Shown piece after piece: positions 27,294 to 34,271 of a DNA stretch of 64,000 nucleotides. The stretch's first letter is position 1. Each line of letters opens with the position of its first letter. The stretch is from NCBI GenBank assembly GCA_947494965.1, contig CANLWV010000001.1:310001-374000 (forward strand), read 5' to 3'. The position numbers were made by a program, and so were the translations under genes. The stretch is from an uncultured Salinicoccus sp. GTDB lineage: Bacteria; Bacillota; Bacilli; Staphylococcales; Salinicoccaceae. The notes beneath the pieces are model-generated. The model was not told the origin of the DNA, did not search any database, and saw only the letters and a program-made list of their open reading frames with translations.

Positions 27294-28223
27294 CTATCCG
27301 CCGCTTCTGAACGCCTTAATCATCTTTTGAATCTCAGGGTCTTCATCCGCTGTCTTGATTGATTCTGGTGCCCCACTAGGTTTCGATCTGTTCTCATCAT
27401 TCAACCACGAGGGTGCCACTTCACCCGGTTGCTCACGTTGTTTCTGTTGGTAAGAGTGCTGCATGCGCTTTAGATTGTCACGTTCAAACCGCCGTTTGTC
27501 CGCTTTGACTTTTTCTATAGTATCTAAGCCGTCAGCCTGCCAACGGTATAAAATCCTGTTGATATAGCTGTGATGCTTTTTGCCTGCATCATAAGTTTCT
27601 TTCATGGCCTCAATGATAATTTCTGGGGAATGCCTCTTTAACCAATCCTCCACTTGTGCATTTAAAGCACCAGCTACTGCACCGAAGCCAAAATACTCGT
27701 ATGCTTGAAATATCTTCCCGACACGTGCGCCATAAGTCATGGATGCATCTGGTTTATCATCATTATTGTTCATTATTAATGCGTTATTAGCCTTATCGTC
27801 ATTATTGTTTGTGCGTCCTTGTGTCACTTGCGTGTACTCGGCGCGTCCTTCTTGTATCTTTTCAGATGCTTTCCGGTGTCTTTTCTGTATATCTCCATTT
27901 TGATAAACATCATAATTAACGACGGTCAGGAGCGTCTTTTTGGTGTCTTTTTCTGTAAGTATCATCCCATCGCTCTCCAATAATTTAAGAAAACCATCAA
28001 CCTTCGTTCTCGACCAGCCCCAACGTTCTCCAAGCTGGCGTATACTGGTTATCCTTTGTCCTCTTTCGACTCGAATCAATTCATTATCACACATCACTTT
28101 GTTGTCTTTATGATTGACCATCAACAGTAAATCGGCCCAGGCCTCGAACTTAGAGAATTTTCGTTTTTCCTGAAAAAGCCAATGATCTTCTATACACCGG
28201 TGTAGACTGATCCAACCAGTCAT
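27294..28223 (-). CDS. DnaD-type phage replication initiator (replisome organizer)
   Basis: A 309-residue protein with an N-terminal winged-helix region (GWISLHRCIEDHWLF, then GQRITSIRQLGERWGWSRTK) typical of phage replisome organizers. An Asn/Asp-rich linker (NNNDDK twice) follows, then a DnaD-like domain with AYEYFGFGAVAGALN and HHSYINRILYRWQADG. Such proteins bind the phage origin and recruit host DnaC/DnaB. The ATG at 28223 is behind GGGATGATTGC. It is the first gene transcribed leftward from the operator region of element A. Confidence 0.85.
   Translation of the reverse strand: MTGWISLHRCIEDHWLFQEKRKFSKFEAWADLLLMVNHKDNKVMCDNELIRVERGQRITSIRQLGERWGWSRTKVDGFLKLLESDGMILTEKDTKKTLLTVVNYDVYQNGDIQKRHRKASEKIQEGRAEYTQVTQGRTNNNDDKANNALIMNNNDDKPDASMTYGARVGKIFQAYEYFGFGAVAGALNAQVEDWLKRHSPEIIIEAMKETYDAGKKHHSYINRILYRWQADGLDTIEKVKADKRRFERDNLKRMQHSYQQKQREQPGEVAPSWLNDENRSKPSGAPESIKTADEDPEIQKMIKAFRSGG
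27754..27809. repeat. AT-rich direct repeats inside the replication gene (possible origin)
   Basis: Two 17-base copies of TTATCRTCATTATTGTT lie at 27754-27770 and 27793-27809, 39 bases apart, with AT-rich sequence between them. They encode the NNNDDK linker repeats. Many Firmicutes phages place iteron-type origins inside the initiator gene, so these may be initiator-binding sites. The in-frame spacing means they could also be simple coding repeats. Confidence 0.4.
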
Positions 28224-28350
28224 GCAATCATCCCCATTCTTCTTGCTTCATTTCTTCAGTTATTCATTCAGTAGCCAGTTCATCGTTGATTTCTTTTCTG
28301 GATCACTGCATATTCCACTTCGATTTGATTTAATTCAGGCCGCTAATAAG
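28224..28350. other. Leader between operator 1 and the replication gene
   Basis: Untranslated leader of the leftward transcript. I see no coding frame or distinct structure beyond the replication gene ribosome site at its left end. Confidence 0.4.
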
Positions 28351-28532
28351 TTACTCTTAAAGAGTAACTTTAAGGCAAAAATTTTTATTTGATTGCTGTG
28401 ACTTATAATACAATCAATGTACTTTTAAACCTTAAAATATGCATCCTGATACCTTTTATTATAATACTCTTAGTGAGTAAGTCAATAAATATATTACTCT
28501 TTATGTATAAATAACTTTCTCTATTAGAGTAA
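28351..28532. promoter_or_regulatory. Immunity region of element A: four repressor operators and divergent promoters
   Basis: Four 17-base sites fit TTACTC-N5-GAGTAA. They lie at 28351-28367 (perfect palindrome), 28464-28480 (one mismatch), 28494-28510 (degenerate right half) and 28516-28532 (one mismatch). A strong leftward promoter, TTGACT (28480-28485) and TATAAT (28458-28463), encloses the second site in its spacer. A rightward TATACT (28539-28544) has the fourth site over its -35 position. This is the layout of a temperate-phage genetic switch. Confidence 0.8.
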
Positions 28533-28581
28533 ATGACATATACTTATCATGTGAGCAACATCTAGGAAAGCGGGGAGCGCC

Positions 28582-28932
28582 ATGAATAGAGACCGTCTGA
28601 TACATCTGAGGGAAAAGAAGGGATGGACCAAGGCTGAAAGTGCGCGTAGATTAAGCATAGCTACCAGCACTTATTCAAGCTACGAATATGGCCATCGAAA
28701 GCCTGACAGTGAAATGCTTGTAAAGATAGCTAAACTGCACGATGTGTCCACCGACTATCTGCTTGGAAATGATCGGGAAGAGAAAGCGAACTCGCTGCAA
28801 GAAGCTGACGTTCTAATGTTTTCTAATAAAGAGGGATTTGATAATCTTTCAGAAGCAGACAAGCAGGAGTTAAGGGAATTATTGAATGATCAGTTGGAGT
28901 TCTGGATTGAGAAGAAGAACAAGGGGAAATAA
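28582..28932 (+). CDS. XRE-family repressor (element A immunity repressor)
   Basis: A 116-residue protein with an N-terminal Cro/CI-type helix-turn-helix: LREKKGWTKAESARRL, then IATSTYSSYEYGHRKPD (about residues 8-43). The DVSTDYLLG segment typically ends this domain. A charged C-terminal tail (LSEADKQELRELLND) follows, with no LexA-like autoprotease domain. It therefore resembles ImmR-type repressors that are cleaved by a partner ImmA protease, and such a gene lies just downstream. The ATG follows AGCGGGGAGCGCC. It probably binds the four operators upstream and controls itself. Confidence 0.88.
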   Translation: MNRDRLIHLREKKGWTKAESARRLSIATSTYSSYEYGHRKPDSEMLVKIAKLHDVSTDYLLGNDREEKANSLQEADVLMFSNKEGFDNLSEADKQELRELLNDQLEFWIEKKNKGK

Positions 28933-29040
28933 CGTGCTGTCGTAGATAATCGTGAATATGGGTTTCTACACGAAATACAATGGTTAGTCCTCACTAGAAA
29001 GTGCTTTAGAACTACTTCAGTATTCAAAGACAATAATAAG

Positions 29041-29076
29041 CTGACCACATAGGCTTCAGGTGGTCAGATATTTTTT
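29041..29076 (+). terminator. Terminator after the repressor gene
   Basis: Stem CTGACCAC / GTGGTCAG followed by ATATTTTTTAA. It separates the repressor transcript from the ImmA-type gene, so the two are probably transcribed independently. Confidence 0.8.
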
Positions 29077-29086
29077 AAAATAAAAC

Positions 29087-29100
29087 CGAACATACGTTCC
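29087..29100 (+). promoter_or_regulatory. LexA (SOS) box upstream of the ImmA-type protease
   Basis: CGAACATACGTTCC matches the Gram-positive SOS box consensus CGAAC-RNRY-GTTYC at every position. It lies between the repressor terminator and the protease ribosome site, 15 bases before the start codon, with an AT-rich TTAAAATAAAA just upstream that could be the -10. It predicts that protease synthesis rises when host LexA is inactivated by DNA damage. Confidence 0.75.
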
Positions 29101-29114
29101 TTAAGGGGGATTTT

Positions 29115-29561
29115 ATGAGAATTGAGAAAGTCGTCAACGAAGTGGTTGATACTTGCGTTACAGATAACTTGGATTTGAACATCCCTCACCTATCTTACAT
29201 GTTTTCCGCACACATCATGTATAACGATCATACAAGTTTTTATTATAATAAGCAGGGGGTGGACATCATCGCCATTAAGGTTGGCGACCCTTTTGAAATG
29301 TGGCAATCGTTTTGCCATGAAGTTGGGCATATGTTCCTCCATTGCACCAATCAACAGCTAATGCCTCATGCGTTCAACTATAAGCAGGAAGCTGAGGCCG
29401 AGAAATTTGCATTGCTGCTGATGATGCCGGAAAAACTGATCATGCGCCATAAATTATATGAAGCACAGGATATTGCGAATTATTTTGAAGTTCCAATCGA
29501 CTTGGCTATGCAACGTATGGAGATGCTGATTGAATATACGCGTGCAAATACCTTTGACTAA
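29115..29561 (+). CDS. ImmA/IrrE-type metallopeptidase (anti-repressor protease)
   Basis: A 148-residue protein with the zinc-protease motif HEVGH (about residues 71-75, within FCHEVGHMFLHC) and a downstream EAEAEKFALLLMMP supplying the third ligand Glu. This is the ImmA/IrrE (DUF955) family. In mobile elements such as ICEBs1 it cleaves the ImmR repressor to induce the element. The gene follows the XRE repressor but has its own LexA box and a terminator between them. ATG 29115 is behind AAGGGGGATTTT. Confidence 0.88.
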   Translation: MRIEKVVNEVVDTCVTDNLDLNIPHLSYMFSAHIMYNDHTSFYYNKQGVDIIAIKVGDPFEMWQSFCHEVGHMFLHCTNQQLMPHAFNYKQEAEAEKFALLLMMPEKLIMRHKLYEAQDIANYFEVPIDLAMQRMEMLIEYTRANTFD

Positions 29562-29601
29562 CATACTTAAGGTTTCTATCGATAATCAATCAATGAAATC
29601 A

Positions 29602-30207
29602 TCATTTCCTTTTCTTTCCTATCAGTATGAGGATGAAGAAGAGTACCACTGCAATCAGGATGCCATACATGATCTTTGAGTAGATATCCATATACCCGAC
29701 AATCGTCTGCCAGGAGCCACTGACCGAAGCGCCGAGATACACAAGGACAGTATTCCAAATTAGAGTCCCTAAAGTGGTCAACGCAAGAAACAGCATGATA
29801 TTCATTCGTGCCATCCCTGCAGGAATCGATATGATGCTGCGCATCACAGGGATGAAGCGGCTTACGAGAACTGCCCCTATTTCATATTTACTAAACCAGT
29901 CATTGTATTTACGGAGATCTTCCTGATCGAGGCGGAAGATATGCCCCCACTTGCCGACAGCCTTTTCCATCCGCTTCTGGCCTTGAGACATGCCGAAGTA
30001 ATATAATGCAGTGGCACCTGCGACGGAACCGATGGTCGATGAAACGACAACACCAGTCATGCTCAAGTTTGATTCAGTTGTTGTGAACCCGCTGAAACTC
30101 AGCACGACTTCAGAAGGTATCGGTGGAAAAATATTTTCCAAAGCCATCAAAAACGCGATGCCGATATAGCCAAAATTATTTATGATATAGGTAAGCAGGC
30201 TTTCCAT
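29602..30207 (-). CDS. DedA-family membrane protein
   Basis: A 201-residue polytopic protein of the DedA/SNARE-associated (VTT domain) family, implicated in lipid-carrier or phospholipid flipping and envelope homeostasis. It has ENIFPPIPSEVVL (about residues 24-36), a glycine-rich GSVAGATALYYFG, and the signature FVSRFIP-like VSRFIPVMRSIISIPAGMARM. The start is ATG 30207 behind AAGGAGGATAAA; upstream in-frame codons lack a site. It marks the return to chromosomal sequence on the right of element A. Confidence 0.9.
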   Translation of the reverse strand: MESLLTYIINNFGYIGIAFLMALENIFPPIPSEVVLSFSGFTTTESNLSMTGVVVSSTIGSVAGATALYYFGMSQGQKRMEKAVGKWGHIFRLDQEDLRKYNDWFSKYEIGAVLVSRFIPVMRSIISIPAGMARMNIMLFLALTTLGTLIWNTVLVYLGASVSGSWQTIVGYMDIYSKIMYGILIAVVLFFILILIGKKRK

Positions 30208-30299
30208 TTTATCCTCCTTAACCACACCCAGATTATGGATGAAGTATACTTCACATGTCCTTTTCAATTACCCGTATTTGATCTCATTATGCTGTAATT

Positions 30300-30325
30300 G
30301 TTTAACACCATGGATAATATGGTAA
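30300..30325 (+). promoter_or_regulatory. Possible sigma-B promoter
   Basis: GTTTAA (30300-30305), 14 bases, then TGGTAA (30320-30325) approximates the general-stress consensus GTTTAA-N12-15-GGGTAT. It lies about 37 bases before the small hydrophilic protein gene. Confidence 0.4.
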
Positions 30326-30361
30326 TAATAAATAAATGAACAGACAAAGGAGTGTTTGATC

Positions 30362-30601
30362 ATGTCAGAAGAAAATAAGAATCAACAGGAACAGATGAAA
30401 GAAGTAGCAGAGCAGAAGGCAGAAGAAGGTAAAAGACAGAAAGAGCAGATGAAGGAAAAAGCTCAGGCTAAACAAAGTGATTATAGAGATGAAAAATCAA
30501 AAGACCTCGCTAAACATGTCGAAACACAAGGAAGAGCCCCTGATGTAGAAGATCAGGCAGAGCTGGAAAAAGGCGAAAATCCGTCCAATCAATACAGATA
30601 A
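30362..30601 (+). CDS. Small hydrophilic protein, possible stress protein
   Basis: A 79-residue, highly charged protein rich in Lys, Glu and Gln (KQKEQMKEKAQAK-type stretches), without hydrophobic segments or cysteines. I do not recognise the family. Composition resembles disordered hydrophilins and CsbD-like stress proteins. The start is ATG 30362, ten bases after AAGGAG. It has its own weak sigma-B-like promoter and a terminator. Function is unknown. Confidence 0.7.
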   Translation: MSEENKNQQEQMKEVAEQKAEEGKRQKEQMKEKAQAKQSDYRDEKSKDLAKHVETQGRAPDVEDQAELEKGENPSNQYR

Positions 30602-30611
30602 ACACACTACA

Positions 30612-30649
30612 AAATACAGGTGCACCATCTAGGGTGTACCTGTATTTTT
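30612..30649 (+). terminator. Terminator of the small hydrophilic protein gene
   Basis: Imperfect stem ATACAGGTGCACC / GGGTGTACCTGTAT followed by a T-rich tail. Confidence 0.8.
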
Positions 30650-30650
30650 A

Positions 30651-30688
30651 ATTGCATGTACACTATTTAATTGCATGTACACTATTTA
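30651..30688. repeat. Two perfect 19-base tandem repeats
   Basis: ATTGCATGTACACTATTTA occurs at 30651-30669 and again at once at 30670-30688. Each contains the palindromic core TGTACA. No gene is nearby on the right until the tRNA terminator. It could be a small duplication or a regulator site. Confidence 0.7.
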
Positions 30689-30791
30689 GTTGAATATATA
30701 GGATTTCGAATGCGATGTCTGAGTTGCATTGCAACGGATTGAGTCAGTGATATCTGAAATGAAGGTAACATTACTAAAATTTCAAGAAACA

Positions 30792-30824
30792 TAAAAAAAC
30801 CCCGAAACCAAAAGGTTTCAGAGT
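30792..30824 (-). terminator. Terminator of the tRNA operon
   Basis: On the minus strand, CTCTGAAACC / GGTTTCGGGG forms a hairpin followed by TTTTTTTATG, just beyond the 3' end of tRNA-Ser. Confidence 0.8.
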
Positions 30825-30830
30825 TGAGTA

Positions 30831-30918
30831 CGGACAGTGAGGGATTCGAACCCTCGATACGGGGTTACCGTATACACGCGTTCCAGGCGTGCGCCTTAAG
30901 CCACTCGGCCAACTGTCC
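30831..30918 (-). tRNA. tRNA-Ser (GGA)
   Basis: Cloverleaf with a long class II variable arm, acceptor GGACAGT paired to ACTGTCC, and discriminator G73. The anticodon GGA lies in loop CTGGAAC. CCA is not encoded. It is the last gene of the eight-gene leftward tRNA array. Confidence 0.95.
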
Positions 30919-30954
30919 AAGATTTAAAAAGAAGTGAGAGTTCTCACTTCAGTA

Positions 30955-31026
30955 TGACCCGTACGGGACTCGAACCCGTGTTACCGCCGTGAAAGGGCGG
31001 TGTCTTAACCGCTTGACCAACGGGCC
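30955..31026 (-). tRNA. tRNA-Glu (TTC)
   Basis: Acceptor GGCCCGT pairs with ACGGGTC, discriminator A; anticodon TTC in loop CTTTCAC. 72 bases; CCA not encoded. Confidence 0.95.
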
Positions 31027-31030
31027 ATGG

Positions 31031-31102
31031 CTCCACAGGTAGGATTCGAACCTACGACCGATCGGTTAACAGCCGATAGCTCTACCACTGAGCTACTGTG
31101 GA
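31031..31102 (-). tRNA. tRNA-Asn (GTT)
   Basis: Acceptor TCCACAG pairs with CTGTGGA, discriminator G; anticodon GTT in loop CTGTTAA. Confidence 0.95.
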
Positions 31103-31111
31103 ATAAATTGG

Positions 31112-31182
31112 AGCGGGTGATCGGAATCGAACCGACAACATCAGCTTGGAAGGCTGAGGTTATACCATTTAACTACACCCGC
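31112..31182 (-). tRNA. tRNA-Gly (TCC)
   Basis: Acceptor GCGGGTG pairs with CACCCGC, discriminator T; anticodon TCC in loop CTTCCAA. 71 bases. Confidence 0.95.
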
Positions 31183-31191
31183 TTTAAAAAA

Positions 31192-31268
31192 TGGGGCGGC
31201 TGATGGGTTTCGAACCCACGCATGCCGGAACCACAATCCGGTGTGTTAACCACTTCACCACAACCGCC
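31192..31268 (-). tRNA. tRNA-His (GTG)
   Basis: Acceptor GCGGTTG pairs with CAGCCGC. An extra 5' G (position -1) and C73 are typical of tRNA-His. Anticodon GTG; CCA is encoded. Confidence 0.95.
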
Positions 31269-31280
31269 ATTATTTAAAGA

Positions 31281-31353
31281 TGGTTCAGGACGGAATCGAA
31301 CCGCCGACACTGTGAGCTTCAATCACATGCTCTACCGACTGAGCTACTGAACC
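31281..31353 (-). tRNA. tRNA-Phe (GAA)
   Basis: Acceptor GGTTCAG pairs with CTGAACC, discriminator A; anticodon stem TGTGA/TCACA around loop TTGAAGC. 73 bases. Confidence 0.95.
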
Positions 31354-31385
31354 TTACTGTATTTAAGTTTTATATAATCAAAATA

Positions 31386-31461
31386 TGGCGGTCCCGACGG
31401 GAATCGAACCCGCGATCTCCTGCGTGACAGGCAGGCATGTTAACCGCTACACCACGGGACC
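31386..31461 (-). tRNA. tRNA-Asp (GTC)
   Basis: Acceptor GGTCCCG pairs with CGGGACC, discriminator G, CCA encoded; anticodon GTC in loop CTGTCAC. Confidence 0.95.
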
Positions 31462-31484
31462 TTTTATATGTAAACAGAAAAAAA

Positions 31485-31558
<74 letters not shown>

Positions 31559-31591
31559 ATAATATTATTACGTTTTTAACGTCTGATACAT

Positions 31592-31620
31592 ATACTAAAG
31601 GTTTTCTATTTTGTTTTCAA
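31592..31620 (-). promoter_or_regulatory. Promoter of the tRNA operon
   Basis: On the minus strand TTGAAA (31615-31620), a 17-base spacer and TAGTAT (31592-31597), about 34 bases upstream of tRNA-fMet. Confidence 0.65.
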
Positions 31621-32035
31621 GTAATTTCATGAATTTACTTGAGTAAAATTTACACTTTATCCCCTACTCTAACACACTATCGAGTTTTTCCATCACTCCC
31701 CCTCTACTTTAGAGTCTTAAAATGAAAAAACTTAGATATACATTCACTTTATATCATCGCCTTAATATTATCGTTCAACAGATCTTAATATTAAATCTTT
31801 TGACCCTCTGCTATCCAACTCTCATCAACGCTTTCATGACGTTTTCATTGCGGCTTCTGAAACTAATTTTTCAATCATTATACTATTAATATTTCACTTT
31901 ATATACTGTATAAATATGAAATAAATCACATTGAGTCCTTTGAAAGCCGTGTACGCGTTTGAAATACTAATCAATCTTCTATATAGTATAAATGTCGGTT
32001 AATTATAAAATTTCAAAAGAATGGAGATGATATTT
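31621..32035. other. Noncoding gap between tRNA promoter and permease
   Basis: About 415 AT-rich bases with no supported gene. The right part must hold the permease promoter; no unambiguous pair of boxes or riboswitch aptamer was recognised. Confidence 0.45.
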
Positions 32036-33520
32036 ATGGGATCTGTGCAAGTGACAGATCAGCAGAACACTCATAATGTCGAAGAAAGTGATTACTCACT
32101 GAACAAAGTTCCCTATAAAGAACGGAACATGGACTGGTTAAGCATAACCAACATTACCTTCGGGATTGCTACTGCTATCTTCTATTTCCAACTTGGCAGT
32201 GTGATGGCATTGCAATTTGGTGCAATCAACGCCCTCATTTCAGCAGGATATGCGATTGTAGTCGCAGGTATCATGGCGACCATCATCTCTTATCTATCTG
32301 CACGATCGGGCATGAACGTGAACTTGATGTCCAGAGGTGGCGGATTCGGCTACATAGGCGCCTCGTTGACCTCTTTGATATATGCTTCAAACTTTATTAT
32401 GTATTGTGCTTTTGAAGGGATGATACTGGTCTACGCGGTGCACGAATTTTTCCCGGTCATACCGAAGTGGGTGCTGATTGTGGTATTCGGTTCCCTCGTC
32501 ATTCCTTTGAACTGGTTTGGCATCAAACAATTGGATAAGTTGCAGAAATGGTCTCTGCCTATATTTTTCGCCTTTTTGATTGGCGCAATTACAGTCGCTC
32601 TCTTTACAACATCACTTTATGATGGGGCATTCTGGACATACATGCCTGAAGGCGTCCAAGTAGGCGGCACAGCACTCTTGATGTGCATTGGTATGCAGCA
32701 CGGTATCATGGGGCTCACTGCCCTACTTGCATCTGATTATGCACGGTTCTTGAAGCCTGAACACATCAAGCTTGGATCGGTCGCTATCGGATTCATCCCG
32801 CAGATCTTCTGCTACGGAGTAATGGGCGGTTTAGGTATCTGGTTCGGAGTAAGACTTGCTGAACCAAACCCTGGAGTCTATATAGTACAGCTCCTCGGTA
32901 TTGGCGGGGCATTGTTTACAATGCTTACACAAGTTCGCATCAATGTGACGAACATATACAGCAGCTCATTGTCCCTATCCAATTTCTTCGAGAACGTATT
33001 CCGCTTCACACCAGGACGCAGGTTCTGGATTGTTGTAGCTGGGATGACTGCCATGGCGCTGATGCTTGGCGGCATCGTCGATCACCTTGATGCAGCCCTT
33101 ACATTCCAAGGGGTATTCCTCCTTGCCTGGGCCTCAGTCCTGATCACGGATGCACTCGTCGTTAAGATGCTGCTCAAGATTGGGCCTGCATTCTACGAAG
33201 CCCGCCAGGACAACCTGTATAAATGGAATCCTGTCGGTGTGGTATCATTGATTATCGCGAGCGTACTCGGCACTGTAGCAGCATTAGGCTATATGGGGCC
33301 GTTCCTGGCCAACACCGCAGCCTTCTTTGCTTCTCTTCTGGCTGCCCTTTTGACGGTTCTCATCGCTGTTGTTACAAAAGGTGGATATTATCTTAGAACA
33401 GATGTAGATGATGTCAATGAAGAAGATTATCTATTCAAACCGAAATCATATAGAAATAAGCGAAAAACTTATAGCGTGAAGCGTCCTGTATTTCTGAACG
33501 CTGAGCGTATGGAAAAATAA
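32036..33520 (+). CDS. NCS1-family purine-cytosine permease
   Basis: A membrane transporter of about 494 residues with twelve predicted spans, in the nucleobase:cation symporter-1 family (CodB-like). Typical features are the N-terminal NMDWLSITNITFGIATAIF, the GGGFGYIGASLTS segment (about residues 97-109) and the GTALLMCIGMQHGIMG region. Likely substrates are cytosine, purines or related compounds; the exact one cannot be read. The start is ATG 32036, after GGAGATGATATTT; an ATG five codons upstream overlaps that site. It is monocistronic with a strong terminator. Confidence 0.88.
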   Translation: MGSVQVTDQQNTHNVEESDYSLNKVPYKERNMDWLSITNITFGIATAIFYFQLGSVMALQFGAINALISAGYAIVVAGIMATIISYLSARSGMNVNLMSRGGGFGYIGASLTSLIYASNFIMYCAFEGMILVYAVHEFFPVIPKWVLIVVFGSLVIPLNWFGIKQLDKLQKWSLPIFFAFLIGAITVALFTTSLYDGAFWTYMPEGVQVGGTALLMCIGMQHGIMGLTALLASDYARFLKPEHIKLGSVAIGFIPQIFCYGVMGGLGIWFGVRLAEPNPGVYIVQLLGIGGALFTMLTQVRINVTNIYSSSLSLSNFFENVFRFTPGRRFWIVVAGMTAMALMLGGIVDHLDAALTFQGVFLLAWASVLITDALVVKMLLKIGPAFYEARQDNLYKWNPVGVVSLIIASVLGTVAALGYMGPFLANTAAFFASLLAALLTVLIAVVTKGGYYLRTDVDDVNEEDYLFKPKSYRNKRKTYSVKRPVFLNAERMEK

Positions 33521-33526
33521 GCTGAC

Positions 33527-33556
33527 AAAAGCAGGAGAGCCCCTCTCCTGCTTTTT
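33527..33556 (+). terminator. Terminator of the permease gene
   Basis: Stem AGCAGGAGAG / CTCTCCTGCT followed by TTTTATAA. Confidence 0.9.
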
Positions 33557-33608
33557 ATAATGCATATAATTTTAATGGTCTCTGCATCATCCAAGTCGCT
33601 CTATTTTA

Positions 33609-33633
33609 GTTTGAATGCTGTTTCAAAGGGAAT
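33609..33633 (+). promoter_or_regulatory. Sigma-B-type general stress promoter
   Basis: GTTTGA (33609-33614), 13 bases, then GGGAAT (33628-33633) closely fits GTTTAA-N12-15-GGGWAT. It is 30 bases from the next gene and is the best sigma-B match I saw in the window. Confidence 0.65.
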
Positions 33634-33662
33634 AACTATATAAAACTTAGGAGGCATTGTAT

Positions 33663-34154
33663 ATGTATAAGAACCAATATAAACCATTTGAAACTGAAGA
33701 GGATGCAGCACTTTATCTTGATAATTACATCGAATTGAAACAGTATGCAGTCTTTTCAAACCAGAATCTATCTAAACTCAGAGAACAATTCCCTGAATTG
33801 GATGTTGTCGATAGCGAATCACATGATCTTGAAGACAGGGTCTCACAACTGGATTTCAATGAAGGGAACAAAGAAGATTTCATGAAACATTATGATGCCG
33901 GTGAAGTCATCATTTTTGAAAGGCTCGAGGATACAGATCCATTGAAGACCGAACAGGATGAATCCAGTGAGAAGCAGACCAACGTCAAACCACGTGATGA
34001 ATACGACACTGAAATTGTAGATACAAACACAGGCTCACGCTCCATGATGGAAGTGAAGAATAACGACCCATCAAACACAGATAGACGCGATGGCGAAGCT
34101 GCCTACTTCAGAAAAAGTGATCATGAAGAAGAAGAATTCCTAAAGGATAAATAA
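33663..34154 (+). CDS. Hypothetical acidic protein under a sigma-B-like promoter
   Basis: A 163-residue, strongly acidic protein. The N-terminal 80 residues look folded (YKPFETEEDAALYLDNYI; KQYAVFSNQNLSKLREQF), while the rest is low-complexity, charged and probably disordered. The N-terminal part is loosely like stress proteins of the YflT/GsiB kind, but I cannot assign a family. The start is ATG 33663, eight bases after GGAGG; a TTG two codons upstream is less likely. The promoter suggests induction by general stress. Confidence 0.75.
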   Translation: MYKNQYKPFETEEDAALYLDNYIELKQYAVFSNQNLSKLREQFPELDVVDSESHDLEDRVSQLDFNEGNKEDFMKHYDAGEVIIFERLEDTDPLKTEQDESSEKQTNVKPRDEYDTEIVDTNTGSRSMMEVKNNDPSNTDRRDGEAAYFRKSDHEEEEFLKDK

Positions 34155-34187
34155 AAAAACACATGACCGCGGGTCATGTGTTTTTTG
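34153..34187 (+). terminator. Terminator of the acidic stress protein gene
   Basis: Stem ACACATGACC / GGTCATGTGT with A residues before and T residues after. Confidence 0.9.
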
Positions 34188-34222
34188 CTTACCAGACATA
34201 TATTTATAGCCCGTTAAATATA

Positions 34223-34271
34223 AAACCCCGCAACCTTATGGTTGCGGGGTTGGTACGGAGATGGAGGGAAT
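34223..34271 (-). other. Displaced tRNA-Ser 3' end and terminator: left attachment site of prophage B
   Basis: On the minus strand ATTCCCTCCATCTCCG (34256-34271) reads as positions 58-73 of a tRNA-Ser: end of T-loop, T-stem CCCTC, acceptor CATCTCC and G73. The rest of the tRNA is missing. A tRNA-type terminator follows at once (stem CCCCGCAACC / GGTTGCGGGG, 34223-34249). When a phage integrates into a tRNA 3' end, such a fragment stays at the far side and an intact gene lies next to the integrase. It resembles the tRNA-Ser(GCU) 3' end of related bacteria; that isoacceptor is recalled, not computed. Confidence 0.7.

Larger units (their letters stand above)
23879..29574. mobile_element. Element A: reduced prophage-like element without virion genes
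   Basis: A run of phage-type genes between the fad/amidohydrolase block and dedA: Ltp lipoprotein, amidase, holin, XhlA, ArpU-like regulator, DnaD-type replication protein, operator region, XRE repressor and ImmA-type protease. Transcription diverges from the immunity region, as in a temperate phage. Terminase, portal, capsid and tail genes are absent, and so is an integrase. Lysis proteins and ArpU are close homologues of those in prophage B. Boundaries are approximate because no att repeats were found. Confidence 0.8.

Noticed and set aside
34223..34249. Hairpin as a standalone regulatory RNA
   Set aside because: It directly follows a tRNA-Ser 3' fragment and has a T-rich tail in that direction, so it is the tRNA terminator.
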